Notes: generated from the letters alone by a model not told the origin. A DNA stretch of 64,000 bases from an uncultured bacterium (GCA_903873965.1 CAIQQO010000201.1:18957-82956); one strand, 5' to 3'; shown: positions 36,842 through 48,324, numbered from the stretch's first letter. Made by a program: numbers and translations.

Positions 36842-36972
36842 ATATATTAGCCTTCTCCTCATGAAAGTAACGGAATCTACAAGGTGGTAGTTATACCATA
36901 GTCAATTGTCTAAATGCCTACTCTACGGCTACGATATATAAACGCGGATACAGCATTTGAGTAGTGACCGAT

Positions 36973-37011
36973 AACAAAACAGCCCCGCATGCAGTGAGCA
37001 TACAGGGCTGT
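36973..37011 (-). terminator. Terminator downstream of groEL
   Basis: Minus strand ACAGCCCTGTATGCTCACTGCATGCGGGGCTGTTTTGTTATC. Confidence 0.8.
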
Positions 37012-37035
37012 TGTTGTTTGAATGAGAACGGTGAC

Positions 37036-38685
<1,650 letters not shown>

Positions 38686-38712
38686 CTACTCTCCTAAGAG
38701 TGAACGGAATTA

Positions 38713-39027
38713 CTATTCCACGACCGCCAGAATATCGCTCTCTTTCAGGATGAGCAGTTTGCGGCCATCAACCTTGACTTCGGTGCCGGCGTACTTCGCG
38801 TACAGCACCTGATCGCCGACTTTGACGTCCATTGGCAAACGCTTGCCATCGTCATCAGAGCGGCCGGGGCCAGTCGCCAGGATCAAACCCTTTTGGGGCT
38901 TCTCTTTGGCTGTCTCGGGGAGCACCAGTTTGCCACCGGCAAAGGTCTGCTCGTCTTCATCGACAGACTCGATCACTACGCGGTCCGCTAATGGGCGTAG
39001 GTTCAACTTTCCTTCAGTTTTCGCCAT
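38713..39027 (-). CDS. groES: Co-chaperonin GroES (10 kDa)
   Basis: [48 protein letters not shown]; start MAKTEGK at 39027. Confidence 0.98.
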   Translation of the reverse strand: MAKTEGKLNLRPLADRVVIESVDEDEQTFAGGKLVLPETAKEKPQKGLILATGPGRSDDDGKRLPMDVKVGDQVLYAKYAGTEVKVDGRKLLILKESDILAVVE

Positions 39028-39096
39028 CTTAAAATCCTCCGAATTGATTGATGGTGGCTTCTTAGCACCATCATTTTTCAACTGAGTGTCTTGCAT

Positions 39097-39122
39097 TTAG
39101 CACTCATTGTTCTGAGTGCTAA
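39097..39122. promoter_or_regulatory. CIRCE element 1 (8-nt spacer)
   Basis: TTAGCACTC attgttct GAGTGCTAA. Confidence 0.92.
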
Positions 39123-39133
39123 CAACGGGTCAG

Positions 39134-39162
39134 ATCATAGCATCCGGACTAACGGTTGTCAA
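39134..39162 (-). promoter_or_regulatory. Sigma-70-like promoter of groESL
   Basis: Minus strand TTGACA-N17-TATGAT. Confidence 0.85.
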
Positions 39163-39169
39163 GGGGTTT

Positions 39170-39196
39170 TTAGCAATCTAGTTAATAGAGTGCTAA
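39170..39196. promoter_or_regulatory. CIRCE element 2 (9-nt spacer, one mismatch to consensus)
   Basis: TTAGCAATC tagttaata GAGTGCTAA. Confidence 0.85.
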
Positions 39197-39197
39197 A

Positions 39198-39273
39198 GAG
39201 AAGGCAGAAGTCAGAGATCAGAGACTAGATATTAGAAATCAGAAGCAAGAGACAAGAGATAAGAAGCAAGAGG
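39198..39273. repeat. Degenerate purine-rich short repeats
   Basis: gaaggcagaagtcagagatcagagactagatattagaaatcagaagcaagagacaagagataagaagcaagagg. Confidence 0.6.
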
Positions 39274-39379
39274 AACACTCTGATGACAAATGGTCACTTC
39301 GAGCAAGCTGGTTTCCCCCGACAAGACCTATGTCACGTCCAACACCACTAACCGTCCCAACGACTCTCTTCATTACGTT

Positions 39380-39895
39380 TCACGTTTCATGCCCCAGATC
39401 CTCAATCATGCCCCAATATGCCATCATCGTCCAGATATCGGGTAGCTGGGTGAACCATACCACGGGAAAGCTAAGCTCCACGATGGCAGTAGAGAAGTGC
39501 AGGTCGGCCACATCAGGTGGAATAAGGTCATACTTCCATGCTGCATTTGCCTGATACAGGAAGAAGCGACCGCTATCGGCCTCAATCTGCCAATATTCAA
39601 GCATGTGCGCACGTGCGTAGAGTGCCTGCAGTTTCTTGCGGACAGGCTGCGGTGTTTGCCGGTGAATGATATCAATTGCCAGAAGTGGCGCGCTGGCAGT
39701 GTCATCAGGCATGGCAGGATTGCCGGCGACGAACATGACATCAGGCGCGAGTATATTGTCGCCGCCAGCCTGAATCAGCGCACCTTTTCCAATGACCGTC
39801 CCAAGCTTGTAGGCGTCTACCGGTATGGCAAGCAGGTTGACGCACCATGACTGCATTCTTGCCTGCTGCGTGGCGGTACTGGGTGTAAATTCCAT
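39380..39895 (-). CDS. Uma2-like (DUF820, PD-(D/E)xK-type) protein
   Basis: NILAPDVMFVAG...APLLAIDIIHRQTPQPVRKKLQALYARAHMLEYWQIEAD; start MEFTPST. Confidence 0.65.
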   Translation of the reverse strand: MEFTPSTATQQARMQSWCVNLLAIPVDAYKLGTVIGKGALIQAGGDNILAPDVMFVAGNPAMPDDTASAPLLAIDIIHRQTPQPVRKKLQALYARAHMLEYWQIEADSGRFFLYQANAAWKYDLIPPDVADLHFSTAIVELSFPVVWFTQLPDIWTMMAYWGMIEDLGHET

Positions 39896-39903
39896 AGGAA
39901 ATT

Positions 39904-40497
39904 CTACTTTGTCATCAACGCGAACGCTTTGTGCCAATCGGTGGCAATCATGATCTGCGCCTCTTTGAGTGTCATTTCGCCGGAACAGACCTGATCATGC
40001 AAAAAGTTCTCCACCTTGTCTTTTTCCCGAAATCCCGGTTTTGGAGCAGCTAATTCCGGCCACAGGTTGGAGATATCGTTTGAACCGCCCAGTTCAAGGC
40101 TGACAAGGTGATCCACTTCGTACTCGCCTGCTGTGCGGCTTTTGATGCCATAAGAAGCGTAGACTGCATTCTTGAGGCTTTCCGGCACATTACGAACCGA
40201 TTTTGAGTAGCCCGGGACGCATATCATGGCTTTGGTAGCATCCGGGAAAATATCACCCGGGGTGCAGCCGTGATCCTGCACGCCGCCAGACGCCTTGCAG
40301 CCACTGGTCTTCGTTTGTACGCCCCATTTGTACGACGTGGCGGGCACGGCAGTTTTCTTTACCGTGCCCGTTTGTGGGACGGAGGTGCCGCTATCGGTTG
40401 ATGTGTCGGCAGGAAGATCATTGGGTACGACAATCGTGCATCCAGTTGCACTGACCAGCATCACAACGCAGGCAAGAAGCAGGAACCATCTTCGCAT
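39904..40497 (-). CDS. Lipoprotein with HNH-like motif
   Basis: Lipobox LVSATGCTIV; YEVDHLVSLELGGSNDISNLWPE. Confidence 0.7.
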   Translation of the reverse strand: MRRWFLLLACVVMLVSATGCTIVVPNDLPADTSTDSGTSVPQTGTVKKTAVPATSYKWGVQTKTSGCKASGGVQDHGCTPGDIFPDATKAMICVPGYSKSVRNVPESLKNAVYASYGIKSRTAGEYEVDHLVSLELGGSNDISNLWPELAAPKPGFREKDKVENFLHDQVCSGEMTLKEAQIMIATDWHKAFALMTK

Positions 40498-40506
40498 ATC
40501 AAAACC

Positions 40507-41361
40507 TCATTCAGACTGTAGAACCACCCACACATTATCGAAATGGCGCAGTGCCAGATCGTTGCGCTTAATCCAGAAATAGATCATACCGGTGTTGGCC
40601 CACCGCATTCCGGATAGGTCATCGGAATCCACCTGCAACAACAATAGCCAGTCATTTGCATCGGCTAGCAGTGCAGCGGCTTCAGGATCATCTGAACTGG
40701 TCACACCGTTGGCGACCAATTGGCACTGCCCGCGCATATCGTCCTGAATAGTGTCGGGATGCCCAAGCAAGCGATGCTTGGCATCTGGGCTTGCCTTATG
40801 GCTGGGAAATGCCGCATACACCGCTTCGTAGCGAACCTGTTCTTCCAGCGACCACATGAGCGAAGGCAGATCGGTGCCCGGGTTGACTGGCAGTGTTGGC
40901 TCCGCATTAAAGGCAACGCTGCATGCCTTGAACTGTGCTTCTGGCGCGAGGCCATCAGGCGCTGGCCGGCGCTGGAGTTGACCTTCACTCAGATCGTTGA
41001 CAAAAATGACCTGTCTGCCCGCGCGATCTCCAGGGTCTGAGCCATATGACTCCTGCGCAGCGTCGTAGAAAAACCACAACATGCCGGAAGTGGGCAGGAT
41101 CGACGCGCCATCCAACTGATTAAGCTCGTCCAGGCGAATCTGGGCAACAAATGACATCGGCGCACCATTGAGTTCAGGCCACTCAAAGGCGTCGGGTAGA
41201 TCGGGCAGTCCGCCCAGTTTTGACGCACCGATCGTAATCTCGTTTTCCTCGGCCAACGTCGCCGATAAGCGTATTGATGGCAACACCAGCTTGTCCACCG
41301 CGTGTACCATTTGTGTTAATCCAACCGCTGCAAATGTCGAAGCGATGGTATTTGTGTCCAT
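40507..41361 (-). CDS. YwqG/DUF1963 family protein
   Basis: SKLGGLPDLPDAFEWPELNGAPMSFVAQIRLDELN...GMLWFFYDA...HRLLGHPDTIQ. Confidence 0.88.
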   Translation of the reverse strand: MDTNTIASTFAAVGLTQMVHAVDKLVLPSIRLSATLAEENEITIGASKLGGLPDLPDAFEWPELNGAPMSFVAQIRLDELNQLDGASILPTSGMLWFFYDAAQESYGSDPGDRAGRQVIFVNDLSEGQLQRRPAPDGLAPEAQFKACSVAFNAEPTLPVNPGTDLPSLMWSLEEQVRYEAVYAAFPSHKASPDAKHRLLGHPDTIQDDMRGQCQLVANGVTSSDDPEAAALLADANDWLLLLQVDSDDLSGMRWANTGMIYFWIKRNDLALRHFDNVWVVLQSE

Positions 41362-41436
41362 AATCTTGTTCGTACCCCTCCCTGATGGAAGTTGAAGAAA
41401 TCAATGCTGGAATCATCTCACAAAGCGGCGGGTTTG

Positions 41437-42396
41437 TCAGCGTAGGGATCGCGCCTGTGAACGAAATCGGGCGCGATAGTCGCGCGGTGTGATGCCGAGT
41501 GCGGTGCGGAAGGCGCGCGAGAGCTGGGCAGAATCACCGAAGCCGGACTGTTGGGCGATCTCGGTGATGGATAAGGCGGTTGTGCGCAGGAGCGTCTGGG
41601 CATGGGCAAGGCGCAGGCCGCGCAGATAGGTGGCTGGTGGCTGACCCACCTCGCGCGTGAAGATTTCAGAAAAATGGCTGGGCGACAGGAAGGCCAGTGC
41701 TGCCAGTTGAGAAACGGTGAGGTCTTCGGCAAAGCGTGATTCGCAGATCCGTAAAATATCGGTCAGCGACAACCCGCCGGCGGCGTGATGACTATTGATG
41801 CTGGTTTCGGCAGTGATGGAAGTCGTTGGTCCTTCGCTGCGCACGCGCGCCAGATAAATCAGTAGCCTGAACATCAAGCTGCGCACAATGATGGTGGCCA
41901 CGGCTTCCGACCTATTCATCTCAGCAACAATGTCTTCGACGATGTGTTCTACGGCGAGATCATGCGGTGGCGTCAGGTGCAACTGGTAGTCGTTGATGGA
42001 CTCTGCCTTCCGGTCTTTGACAGGAATGATGATGTTGTGGAAACCTACTTGCGTGCTGAGAGCATCGAGTTCAGCGTCGCTGAACAGTTGCGCCTGAAAG
42101 CAGAACGCTTCGGCGCGCAAGGCGCGATAGTCACGATAACCCACAATGGATCCGGGCGGTGTGATATAGACATCCCCGGCGCGAATAGGGTAGGGATGAT
42201 CGTTGATGACGTGCAGGCCGCGCCCGCCGCGAATGACGTATAACGCATAAAAATCCACGTGTTGATACAACCCGGTATGGTTACCTTCGTCATAGCGTTG
42301 ATGCAGCACAGCCAGAGGCAAACCAGCGCGCCAGCAACGTTCGCGGTATGAGCTGAAAAACTCCTGCGTTACCCGAGTGGGTTGTTGTAATGACAT
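41437..42396 (-). CDS. AraC family transcriptional regulator
   Basis: Cupin-like N-term; HTH ICESRFAEDLTVSQLAALAFLSPSHFSEIFTREVGQPPATYLRGLRLAHAQTLLRTTALSITEIAQQSGFGDSAQLSRAFRTALGITPRDYR. Confidence 0.95.
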   Translation of the reverse strand: MSLQQPTRVTQEFFSSYRERCWRAGLPLAVLHQRYDEGNHTGLYQHVDFYALYVIRGGRGLHVINDHPYPIRAGDVYITPPGSIVGYRDYRALRAEAFCFQAQLFSDAELDALSTQVGFHNIIIPVKDRKAESINDYQLHLTPPHDLAVEHIVEDIVAEMNRSEAVATIIVRSLMFRLLIYLARVRSEGPTTSITAETSINSHHAAGGLSLTDILRICESRFAEDLTVSQLAALAFLSPSHFSEIFTREVGQPPATYLRGLRLAHAQTLLRTTALSITEIAQQSGFGDSAQLSRAFRTALGITPRDYRARFRSQARSLR

Positions 42397-42569
42397 GGTG
42401 TCGTGGTTTGCCGAGAAATCGTCAAATCATCCGGTGAGATTGACAAGTTCATATACCCACTTGCCGATATGATACCCGCAGTGGTCACAGTTCATGTAGG
42501 ATGAGTCGTGATAGCAATGTAATGTCGTTTCTGATTTGCATGTGAATAGTGGATGCTTTGGAGGATTTG

Positions 42570-43349
42570 ATGTTATCGGAAAAGCAAGTGACTGATTTTA
42601 AGGCCAATGGATTTGTCAAAGGTGGGCGTGTTCTGAGCGATGCACAGGTTGAAGAACTCCGTGATCAACTGGCTTTGGTGATTGACGGCAAGGCTGCGCG
42701 CAAGCCGGTGCGTATCGCTAACTTAAGCGGTAAAGACATTGCGCCTGTCTGGCAGATCGTTAACATCTGGGAAGCCAGCGACGCATTCAGCGCTTTGGTG
42801 CACAATCGCCAGATTGTTGAGGAAGTAGCCCAATTGACGAATGCTACGGAGTTGAGATTGTGGCATGACCAGATTCAGTACAAGCCCAAGGCCATTGGCG
42901 GTGTCAATATGTGGCACCAGGACTCGCCTTATTGGCCGAACATCGGTCCCCTGACGGCGCAAGTGACGGCGTGGGTGGCTCTTGATGATGCCGATGCTGA
43001 GAATGGCTGCATGAGCATGGTGCCTGGCACGTACCATTGGGGCGACAACATCGATTTCCTGCACACACTCAGCACCTTTGACAGCATGCCGGCGACGTTC
43101 GACGGCCACGAACTCAAAGTGCAGTTGTGCCCTGTAGAGAAAGGAGCGGTGCACTTTCACCATGCATTGACGTGGCATGGTTCTGCTGCCAACACCAGTG
43201 GTCGCCCCCGTCGCGCCATTGCCTTGCACTACATGACCCAGGATACGGTGTACATCGCATCGGGCAATCACATCATGAAGCCCTTTGTGACAGTACCTGA
43301 CCGCGCCAAGCTCGAAGGCGAACACTTCCCGCAGGTGTGGCCTCAGTAG
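42570..43349 (+). CDS. Phytanoyl-CoA dioxygenase (PhyH) family protein
   Basis: WHDQIQYKPKAIGGVNMWHQDSPYWPNIGP (HxD), VHFHHALTWHGSAANTSGRPRRAIALHY; start ATG 42570 after GGAGG. Confidence 0.9.
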   Translation: MLSEKQVTDFKANGFVKGGRVLSDAQVEELRDQLALVIDGKAARKPVRIANLSGKDIAPVWQIVNIWEASDAFSALVHNRQIVEEVAQLTNATELRLWHDQIQYKPKAIGGVNMWHQDSPYWPNIGPLTAQVTAWVALDDADAENGCMSMVPGTYHWGDNIDFLHTLSTFDSMPATFDGHELKVQLCPVEKGAVHFHHALTWHGSAANTSGRPRRAIALHYMTQDTVYIASGNHIMKPFVTVPDRAKLEGEHFPQVWPQ

Positions 43350-43359
43350 CACCCCCAAG

Positions 43360-43411
43360 CCTTGCGAAGGTTACCAACGAAATCACATCCGTCACGGGAG
43401 CCTTCGCAAGG
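43360..43411. repeat. Inverted repeat, 11-bp perfect arms
   Basis: CCTTGCGAAGG ... CCTTCGCAAGG. Confidence 0.7.
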
Positions 43412-43485
43412 TTGCATGCACGAAACCCCATCCTTCCTCGCAAGGGAAACGCTTGCCAGTTTGCTCGCGTTATACTCGGACACGC

Positions 43486-44571
43486 ATGTCCAAACTGACC
43501 AACACATCCTCTCTGCTTACACCTGATCTGCCCGATCTGCTTGCCGCGCTATCGCCTGACCAACGTGCCAGGTTTAACCGCATCTTTAATGTCGAACTGG
43601 TCACTGGTGAGTTGCGCGTACCTGAGCCGATGCATGAATGGGTTGTCGGTCGATTTGGGTCGCTGGATGAGGTTGAGAACCAAAAGATTGTGCGTGTTAC
43701 TAATATCGTGACCTGGGAAGGCGCCATCTTCAATCCCTTGCGCGCGCGCCGCCCGCAACGCTTTCGCGAAGAGCAACATCAACACATGTCTGACCATGAC
43801 GACCTCTTCGCTGATCCGATGCGAATGACGACTGAGGACGTCTATGGTCGCGTGCATGGTCAGTATTGCGTCACGACAAGCAATATTGCGCGCTGGGATG
43901 CGCAGTGCAGCGTTCTGATCTTCAAGGAACCTGATCCACTGGCGTTCACCCGTGATCATCTGCGAGACTACTTTCGTACCAGCCTCAAGTGGGCTGATGC
44001 GGCGCATCGCGTCGACCCAGAAGCGCGCTTCCTGGCATGGATGTGGAACGGTGGCAGTGCGGGTGGCGCCTCAATCCCTCATGCCCATGCGCAGATGGGA
44101 TTGGGTAAGGTGACGCCATATGCGATGGTCGAAGGGCTGCGGCGTGCAGCAGTATCCTATCGAGAGCGCTACGGCGCCGATTATTTCGTTGATCTCGCCA
44201 ACGCGCATAACGATGTTGGGCTGGGATTTAAGGTTGGCGTACTGGATGCTTTCGTCGCTCTTACACCGGCGCGCATGAAAGACACCTGGATTCTCGGTTC
44301 AGCGCTTGATGACACTCTCGCAGATGCAGTACACGATGTTTTGCGCACGCTGATCGACGTCGGAAGTGTACGCGGATTCGACGTGGGTGTGGTGATGCCG
44401 CCCTTGTATGCGCAACCGGGTGATGCATGGGAAGGATTTCCCGTTATTGCGCGCATCCTTGATCGCGGGCGACCTGATGCGCTTTCATCCGATATCGGTG
44501 CCATGGATTTCTTTGGCGCGCGCATCATCGCCGATGATCCGTATCTCACGCGCGCCCTGTTCGCATGGTAG
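43486..44571 (+). CDS. GalT-like/HIT-superfamily nucleotidyltransferase
   Basis: GASIPHAHAQMGLG motif; FNPLRARRPQRF; start MSKLTN at 43486. Confidence 0.72.
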   Translation: MSKLTNTSSLLTPDLPDLLAALSPDQRARFNRIFNVELVTGELRVPEPMHEWVVGRFGSLDEVENQKIVRVTNIVTWEGAIFNPLRARRPQRFREEQHQHMSDHDDLFADPMRMTTEDVYGRVHGQYCVTTSNIARWDAQCSVLIFKEPDPLAFTRDHLRDYFRTSLKWADAAHRVDPEARFLAWMWNGGSAGGASIPHAHAQMGLGKVTPYAMVEGLRRAAVSYRERYGADYFVDLANAHNDVGLGFKVGVLDAFVALTPARMKDTWILGSALDDTLADAVHDVLRTLIDVGSVRGFDVGVVMPPLYAQPGDAWEGFPVIARILDRGRPDALSSDIGAMDFFGARIIADDPYLTRALFAW

Positions 44572-44616
44572 GCTACGACGTTCTGCGAAATCTACCGCAA
44601 AGGCTACAATACCCAT

Positions 44617-45576
44617 ATGACTACGGGCACAGTTATCGCTGTCGATCTCGGCGGCACCAACATTCGCGCAGCATTGTGTAATCGTGACGGCCAGATTCTG
44701 AGGCGTATCAAGCAACCCACCATCGCGCAGGAAGGGCCTCAGGCGGTGATAGGACGCATGATTGAGGCGATCCGTGGTGTTCTGCCTGATTCGACTGAAC
44801 CACCAGTCTGGGCAGCAGCCGTGGCATCACCTGGGCCACTTGATCCGTACAAAGGTGTTGTGAACTATGCGCCTAATCTTCCCGGCTGGAGCGATGTCCC
44901 TTTGCGCGATATTTTGCGCAGCGAGCTGGGCATCCCGGTTGAAATTGGCAATGACGCCAACCTGGCTGCGCTTGGAGAGCAACGCTATGGCGCGGCTAGA
45001 GGCGTGGCCGACATGGCATACATCACACTCAGCACAGGCATTGGCATGGGTGTGATTCTGAATAACCAACTGGTGCTCGGGATGCGCGGCCTGGCAACCG
45101 AGATGGGTCACGTTGTGATGGACGTAAATGCGACATGGACGCACGCTGGCGTCCCCGGAAGCTTCGAAGGCATGGCCTCCGGCACTGCTATTGCGCGCCA
45201 GGCGCAGGAACGGTTGCGCCATGGAGAGAAATCGCTGATGCTTGAGATGGCAGGTGGCGATATTGCTGCAGTTACATCGAAGGAAGTCGGCGAGGCAGCA
45301 CTACAGGGCGATCCGGTCGCGATGGCCATCGTCTCACAGGTCTCCAGAATCATCGGGTTGGGTTTTGTCAGCCTGTTCCATCTTTTCGACCCCGCCATGA
45401 TTGTTGTCGGCGGTAGCGTGTCGTTGATGGGTGATTTGTTGTTTGAGCCCATACGGAAAACCGTCAACCAGTATGTCATGCCGCCGTATCGCGGCAGGCC
45501 CGTCTTGCCCGCTGCGCTTGGTGATGATTGCGGTCTGCTTGGCGCAGCCGCGTTGGCATTTGATATTAAGGCGTAA
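44617..45576 (+). CDS. ROK family sugar kinase (glucokinase-like)
   Basis: VIAVDLGGTNIRAALCNRDGQIL, IGNDANLAALGEQRYGAARG, AYITLSTGIGMGVILN. Confidence 0.93.
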   Translation: MTTGTVIAVDLGGTNIRAALCNRDGQILRRIKQPTIAQEGPQAVIGRMIEAIRGVLPDSTEPPVWAAAVASPGPLDPYKGVVNYAPNLPGWSDVPLRDILRSELGIPVEIGNDANLAALGEQRYGAARGVADMAYITLSTGIGMGVILNNQLVLGMRGLATEMGHVVMDVNATWTHAGVPGSFEGMASGTAIARQAQERLRHGEKSLMLEMAGGDIAAVTSKEVGEAALQGDPVAMAIVSQVSRIIGLGFVSLFHLFDPAMIVVGGSVSLMGDLLFEPIRKTVNQYVMPPYRGRPVLPAALGDDCGLLGAAALAFDIKA

Positions 45577-45635
45577 TACGGTGTATGCCTTCGCATGGGG
45601 GCATCCCGTCTGTTTAAATTGTCAGAGGACACATC

Positions 45636-46394
45636 ATGAAGAAATATCCAGTTTCAGTACAGTTGTATTCGGTTCGTGAAGAAGCAAAGAGCGATTTCGC
45701 AGGCGTACTCAAGAAGATCGCCGCGATGGGTTATGTGGGTGTTGAGCCGGCTGGTCTGCAGGGCATGGCGCCCAAAGACTTTCGCATACTCCTTGATGAC
45801 CTTGGAATGAAAGTCAGCTCAATTCATGGCTCCTTGCCGACACCAGAAAACGCCAACGAGATTGTCGATCTAGCTGGCATTCTGGGTTATTCGATGCACA
45901 TAGCCGGCTTTGGTCCGGATCAGATGGCAACAGAAGCCGGTGTGCTCAAAGCAGCAGAGCAGTTCCAGCGCGGCGCGGAAGTGCTCAAACCACATGGCAT
46001 TCGGTTCGGCTTCCACAACCATTGGTGGGAGTTTGATAAGAAGTTCGGTGGGAAGACACCCTACGAGATTCTGCTGGCCAACGCTCCTGATGCTTTCTCT
46101 GAACTCGATACATATTGGTGCGCAGTGGGTGGTGATAACCCGACCAAGGTGGTTACAACATATGGTGAGCGGATGCCCGTGTTGCACATCAAGGACGGCT
46201 CACTGGATCGGAACGATAACATGACTGCCGTGGGCGAGGGCAAAATGGACTGGGCGAGTGTCATTGGCGCTGCTGATGAAGCGACATTGGAATGGTTGAT
46301 CGTTGAACTCGACCGCTGTTCGACCGACATGATCGAGGCCGTCAGCAAGAGCGTCAAGTACCTGACTAGCGCCGGATTCGGCATCAGCCGCTAA
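45636..46394 (+). CDS. Sugar phosphate isomerase/epimerase (xylose isomerase-like TIM barrel)
   Basis: VSVQLYSVREEAKSDFAGVLKKIAAMGYVGVEPAG, RFGFHNHWWEF, LHIKDGS. Confidence 0.92.
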   Translation: MKKYPVSVQLYSVREEAKSDFAGVLKKIAAMGYVGVEPAGLQGMAPKDFRILLDDLGMKVSSIHGSLPTPENANEIVDLAGILGYSMHIAGFGPDQMATEAGVLKAAEQFQRGAEVLKPHGIRFGFHNHWWEFDKKFGGKTPYEILLANAPDAFSELDTYWCAVGGDNPTKVVTTYGERMPVLHIKDGSLDRNDNMTAVGEGKMDWASVIGAADEATLEWLIVELDRCSTDMIEAVSKSVKYLTSAGFGISR

Positions 46395-46407
46395 GGGAAC
46401 AGACAAG

Positions 46408-46481
46408 AGGAGCAGAAGCGAAGAGGAGAAAAGGAACGATGGCGATGCCATTGCCCTAATCTCCTTCACTCTTTTGCTCCT
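46408..46481. terminator. Probable bidirectional terminator/hairpin between convergent genes
   Basis: Long imperfect inverted repeat AGGAGCAGAAGCGAAGAGGAGA / TCTCCTTCACTCTTTTGCTCCT. Confidence 0.55.
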
Positions 46482-46488
46482 TTTCTAT

Positions 46489-47382
46489 TTACTTGACCAG
46501 ACCGAAGTAGTGATCAAAGAAACGCTGTGGCTGAACCCCTAGGGCTACTTCGTGCGACGCCGGAGTAGATGCTGTCAATGCAGCTTGAAACACAGTCTTT
46601 CCGGCACTGCTAGGTTCGCCAAGATCGACTGTGACGGTGCCGCGCTCAAACGTGCAGATCGTATCATCGAAGATCGTCGTTGCTGCAAGCGGATCATGGA
46701 ACGTAATGCGGTCAGTTTCCTGAAACCAAACCTCGGCAAAATCGAGCACCGGACGCAACACCTTGGCCTGGAAACGGCGCTTGACGTTGTTGACATCCAT
46801 CGTGACTTTTGTTGTGACGTCCAGACCGATGGAGCGGTGGCGGGGTGGGTGGGCGCGATAAACCATCGCCGTTGCATCAGGATCGAGCATGGCGTTCCAT
46901 TCGAGCGGTCCGTAGCAATCGACACAGTCACCAAAGACCCCGCACATCAGAACGATTTCCTTCAGCAGATCAGCGCATTCCGGCGCCGTCTTGAACAACA
47001 TCGCGATGTTCGTCAGCGGGCCGATCGTGAGTAAGGTGATTTCGCCGGGGTACTTGCGAATGGTATCGCGCAGGAATTTCACGGCCTGTCCCTGTGGAAA
47101 ATCGGTTTTGTGCGGCCATTTGGGCAAAGCTGTTGCCTGACGTGCGATCGGCTGCAACTGCTTGATGAATAGCGGCATATCGGCGCCGGGATAAATCGGG
47201 ATGTCAGGTTTACCGGCTACTGTGCACATGGCGCTGGCCATCATGGCGCGCTTCTCGACCTCTCCGGTCACTGTTGTTATACCTAGTAGATCACACTCCG
47301 GTTGAGACAGAAGATACGCCAGGCACACGGCGTCATCAATATCCGAACCGATGTCAGTGTCAAGAATGATTTTTTTAGTCAT
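46489..47382 (-). CDS. Nucleoside hydrolase (inosine-uridine preferring family)
   Basis: IILDTDIGSDIDDAVCLAYLLS, ITLLTIGPLTNIAMLFK, EWNAMLDPDATAMVYRA. Confidence 0.95.
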   Translation of the reverse strand: MTKKIILDTDIGSDIDDAVCLAYLLSQPECDLLGITTVTGEVEKRAMMASAMCTVAGKPDIPIYPGADMPLFIKQLQPIARQATALPKWPHKTDFPQGQAVKFLRDTIRKYPGEITLLTIGPLTNIAMLFKTAPECADLLKEIVLMCGVFGDCVDCYGPLEWNAMLDPDATAMVYRAHPPRHRSIGLDVTTKVTMDVNNVKRRFQAKVLRPVLDFAEVWFQETDRITFHDPLAATTIFDDTICTFERGTVTVDLGEPSSAGKTVFQAALTASTPASHEVALGVQPQRFFDHYFGLVK

Positions 47383-47436
47383 GCAAGTTATTACTCCCTG
47401 TCAAAGCACTCGTATTGTGCATCATAATTGACGGAT

Positions 47437-48324
47437 ATGTTTAGTACACAACCTCTCTCACAGCGTGACCCGCGCTGGTCTGATTGGCCGCTGGGTTTTG
47501 GTGATGCATCGACCACCATTGGCAGTGATGGATGTACGTTGACATGCTTGACGATGGCGGCGAACGGTTTTGGCTTTACGGAAACGCCCCAGTCACTCAA
47601 TGACAAGCTCAAGGCGCTTGGCCAGAATATGGGATTTTCCGGCCCATTGATCGTCTTTTCAGGGTTACCGTCGGCGTTGGCTGGTATTTCACTCCAGAGC
47701 GTTGTTTTTTGCAGAAATACACCCGCGCCAATGGCCGATATCGACGCGGCACTGGATACCGGTTTCCCTGTCATTGTGGAACTCGATCATTCGACGGCGC
47801 CAGGTCTGCAGAATCACTGGGTGATGATCGTCGGCCGCAGCCAGGGCGATTATCTGATTAATGACCCATGGCCGGTTCCTGCAGAACCCCCGGTATCACT
47901 GACAGGTCGATTTGGATTTGCAGGCACGCCTGCGCAGATCATCACGATTGCCGTGTTCTACCAGGGACCATTGACGCAAGCAGTTCAACCACTTACGTTG
48001 TCTGTAGTTGACACGCAGGAAATCGCCAACTTCGGCGGTCTGGCATTGCGTTTTGCGCCTATGGTGGGACGCGTGATCAAACGGCTCCCGGCTGGGACAC
48101 GTTTATCGGTGAACGAAGCTGCCGATCAGGCCATGCAGAAGGTCGGTCAGTGGGGTGAATGGATTGCAGTCACCACGCTAGATGGCATGAGTGGTTATGT
48201 GGCAGCCTGGCTGGTTCAGGCGAATCACAACCCGATGCTTCTATCACTGGCGCCTCATATCCATTCATTACCCAAGGTGGCCGACCCGGCGTTGATTGGC
48301 GTCGTTCAACCACCTTTGCGCTAG
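47437..48324 (+). CDS. C39-like peptidase domain protein with C-terminal SH3-like region
   Basis: LSQRDPRWSDWPLG...IGSDGCTLTCLTMAANGFG...VIVELDHSTAPGLQNHWVMIVGRSQGDYLINDPW. Confidence 0.78.
   Translation: MFSTQPLSQRDPRWSDWPLGFGDASTTIGSDGCTLTCLTMAANGFGFTETPQSLNDKLKALGQNMGFSGPLIVFSGLPSALAGISLQSVVFCRNTPAPMADIDAALDTGFPVIVELDHSTAPGLQNHWVMIVGRSQGDYLINDPWPVPAEPPVSLTGRFGFAGTPAQIITIAVFYQGPLTQAVQPLTLSVVDTQEIANFGGLALRFAPMVGRVIKRLPAGTRLSVNEAADQAMQKVGQWGEWIAVTTLDGMSGYVAAWLVQANHNPMLLSLAPHIHSLPKVADPALIGVVQPPLR

Noticed and set aside
39198-39273. Possible CRISPR-like array
   Set aside because: Units are short, degenerate and lack regular spacers; purine-rich low-complexity repeats instead.
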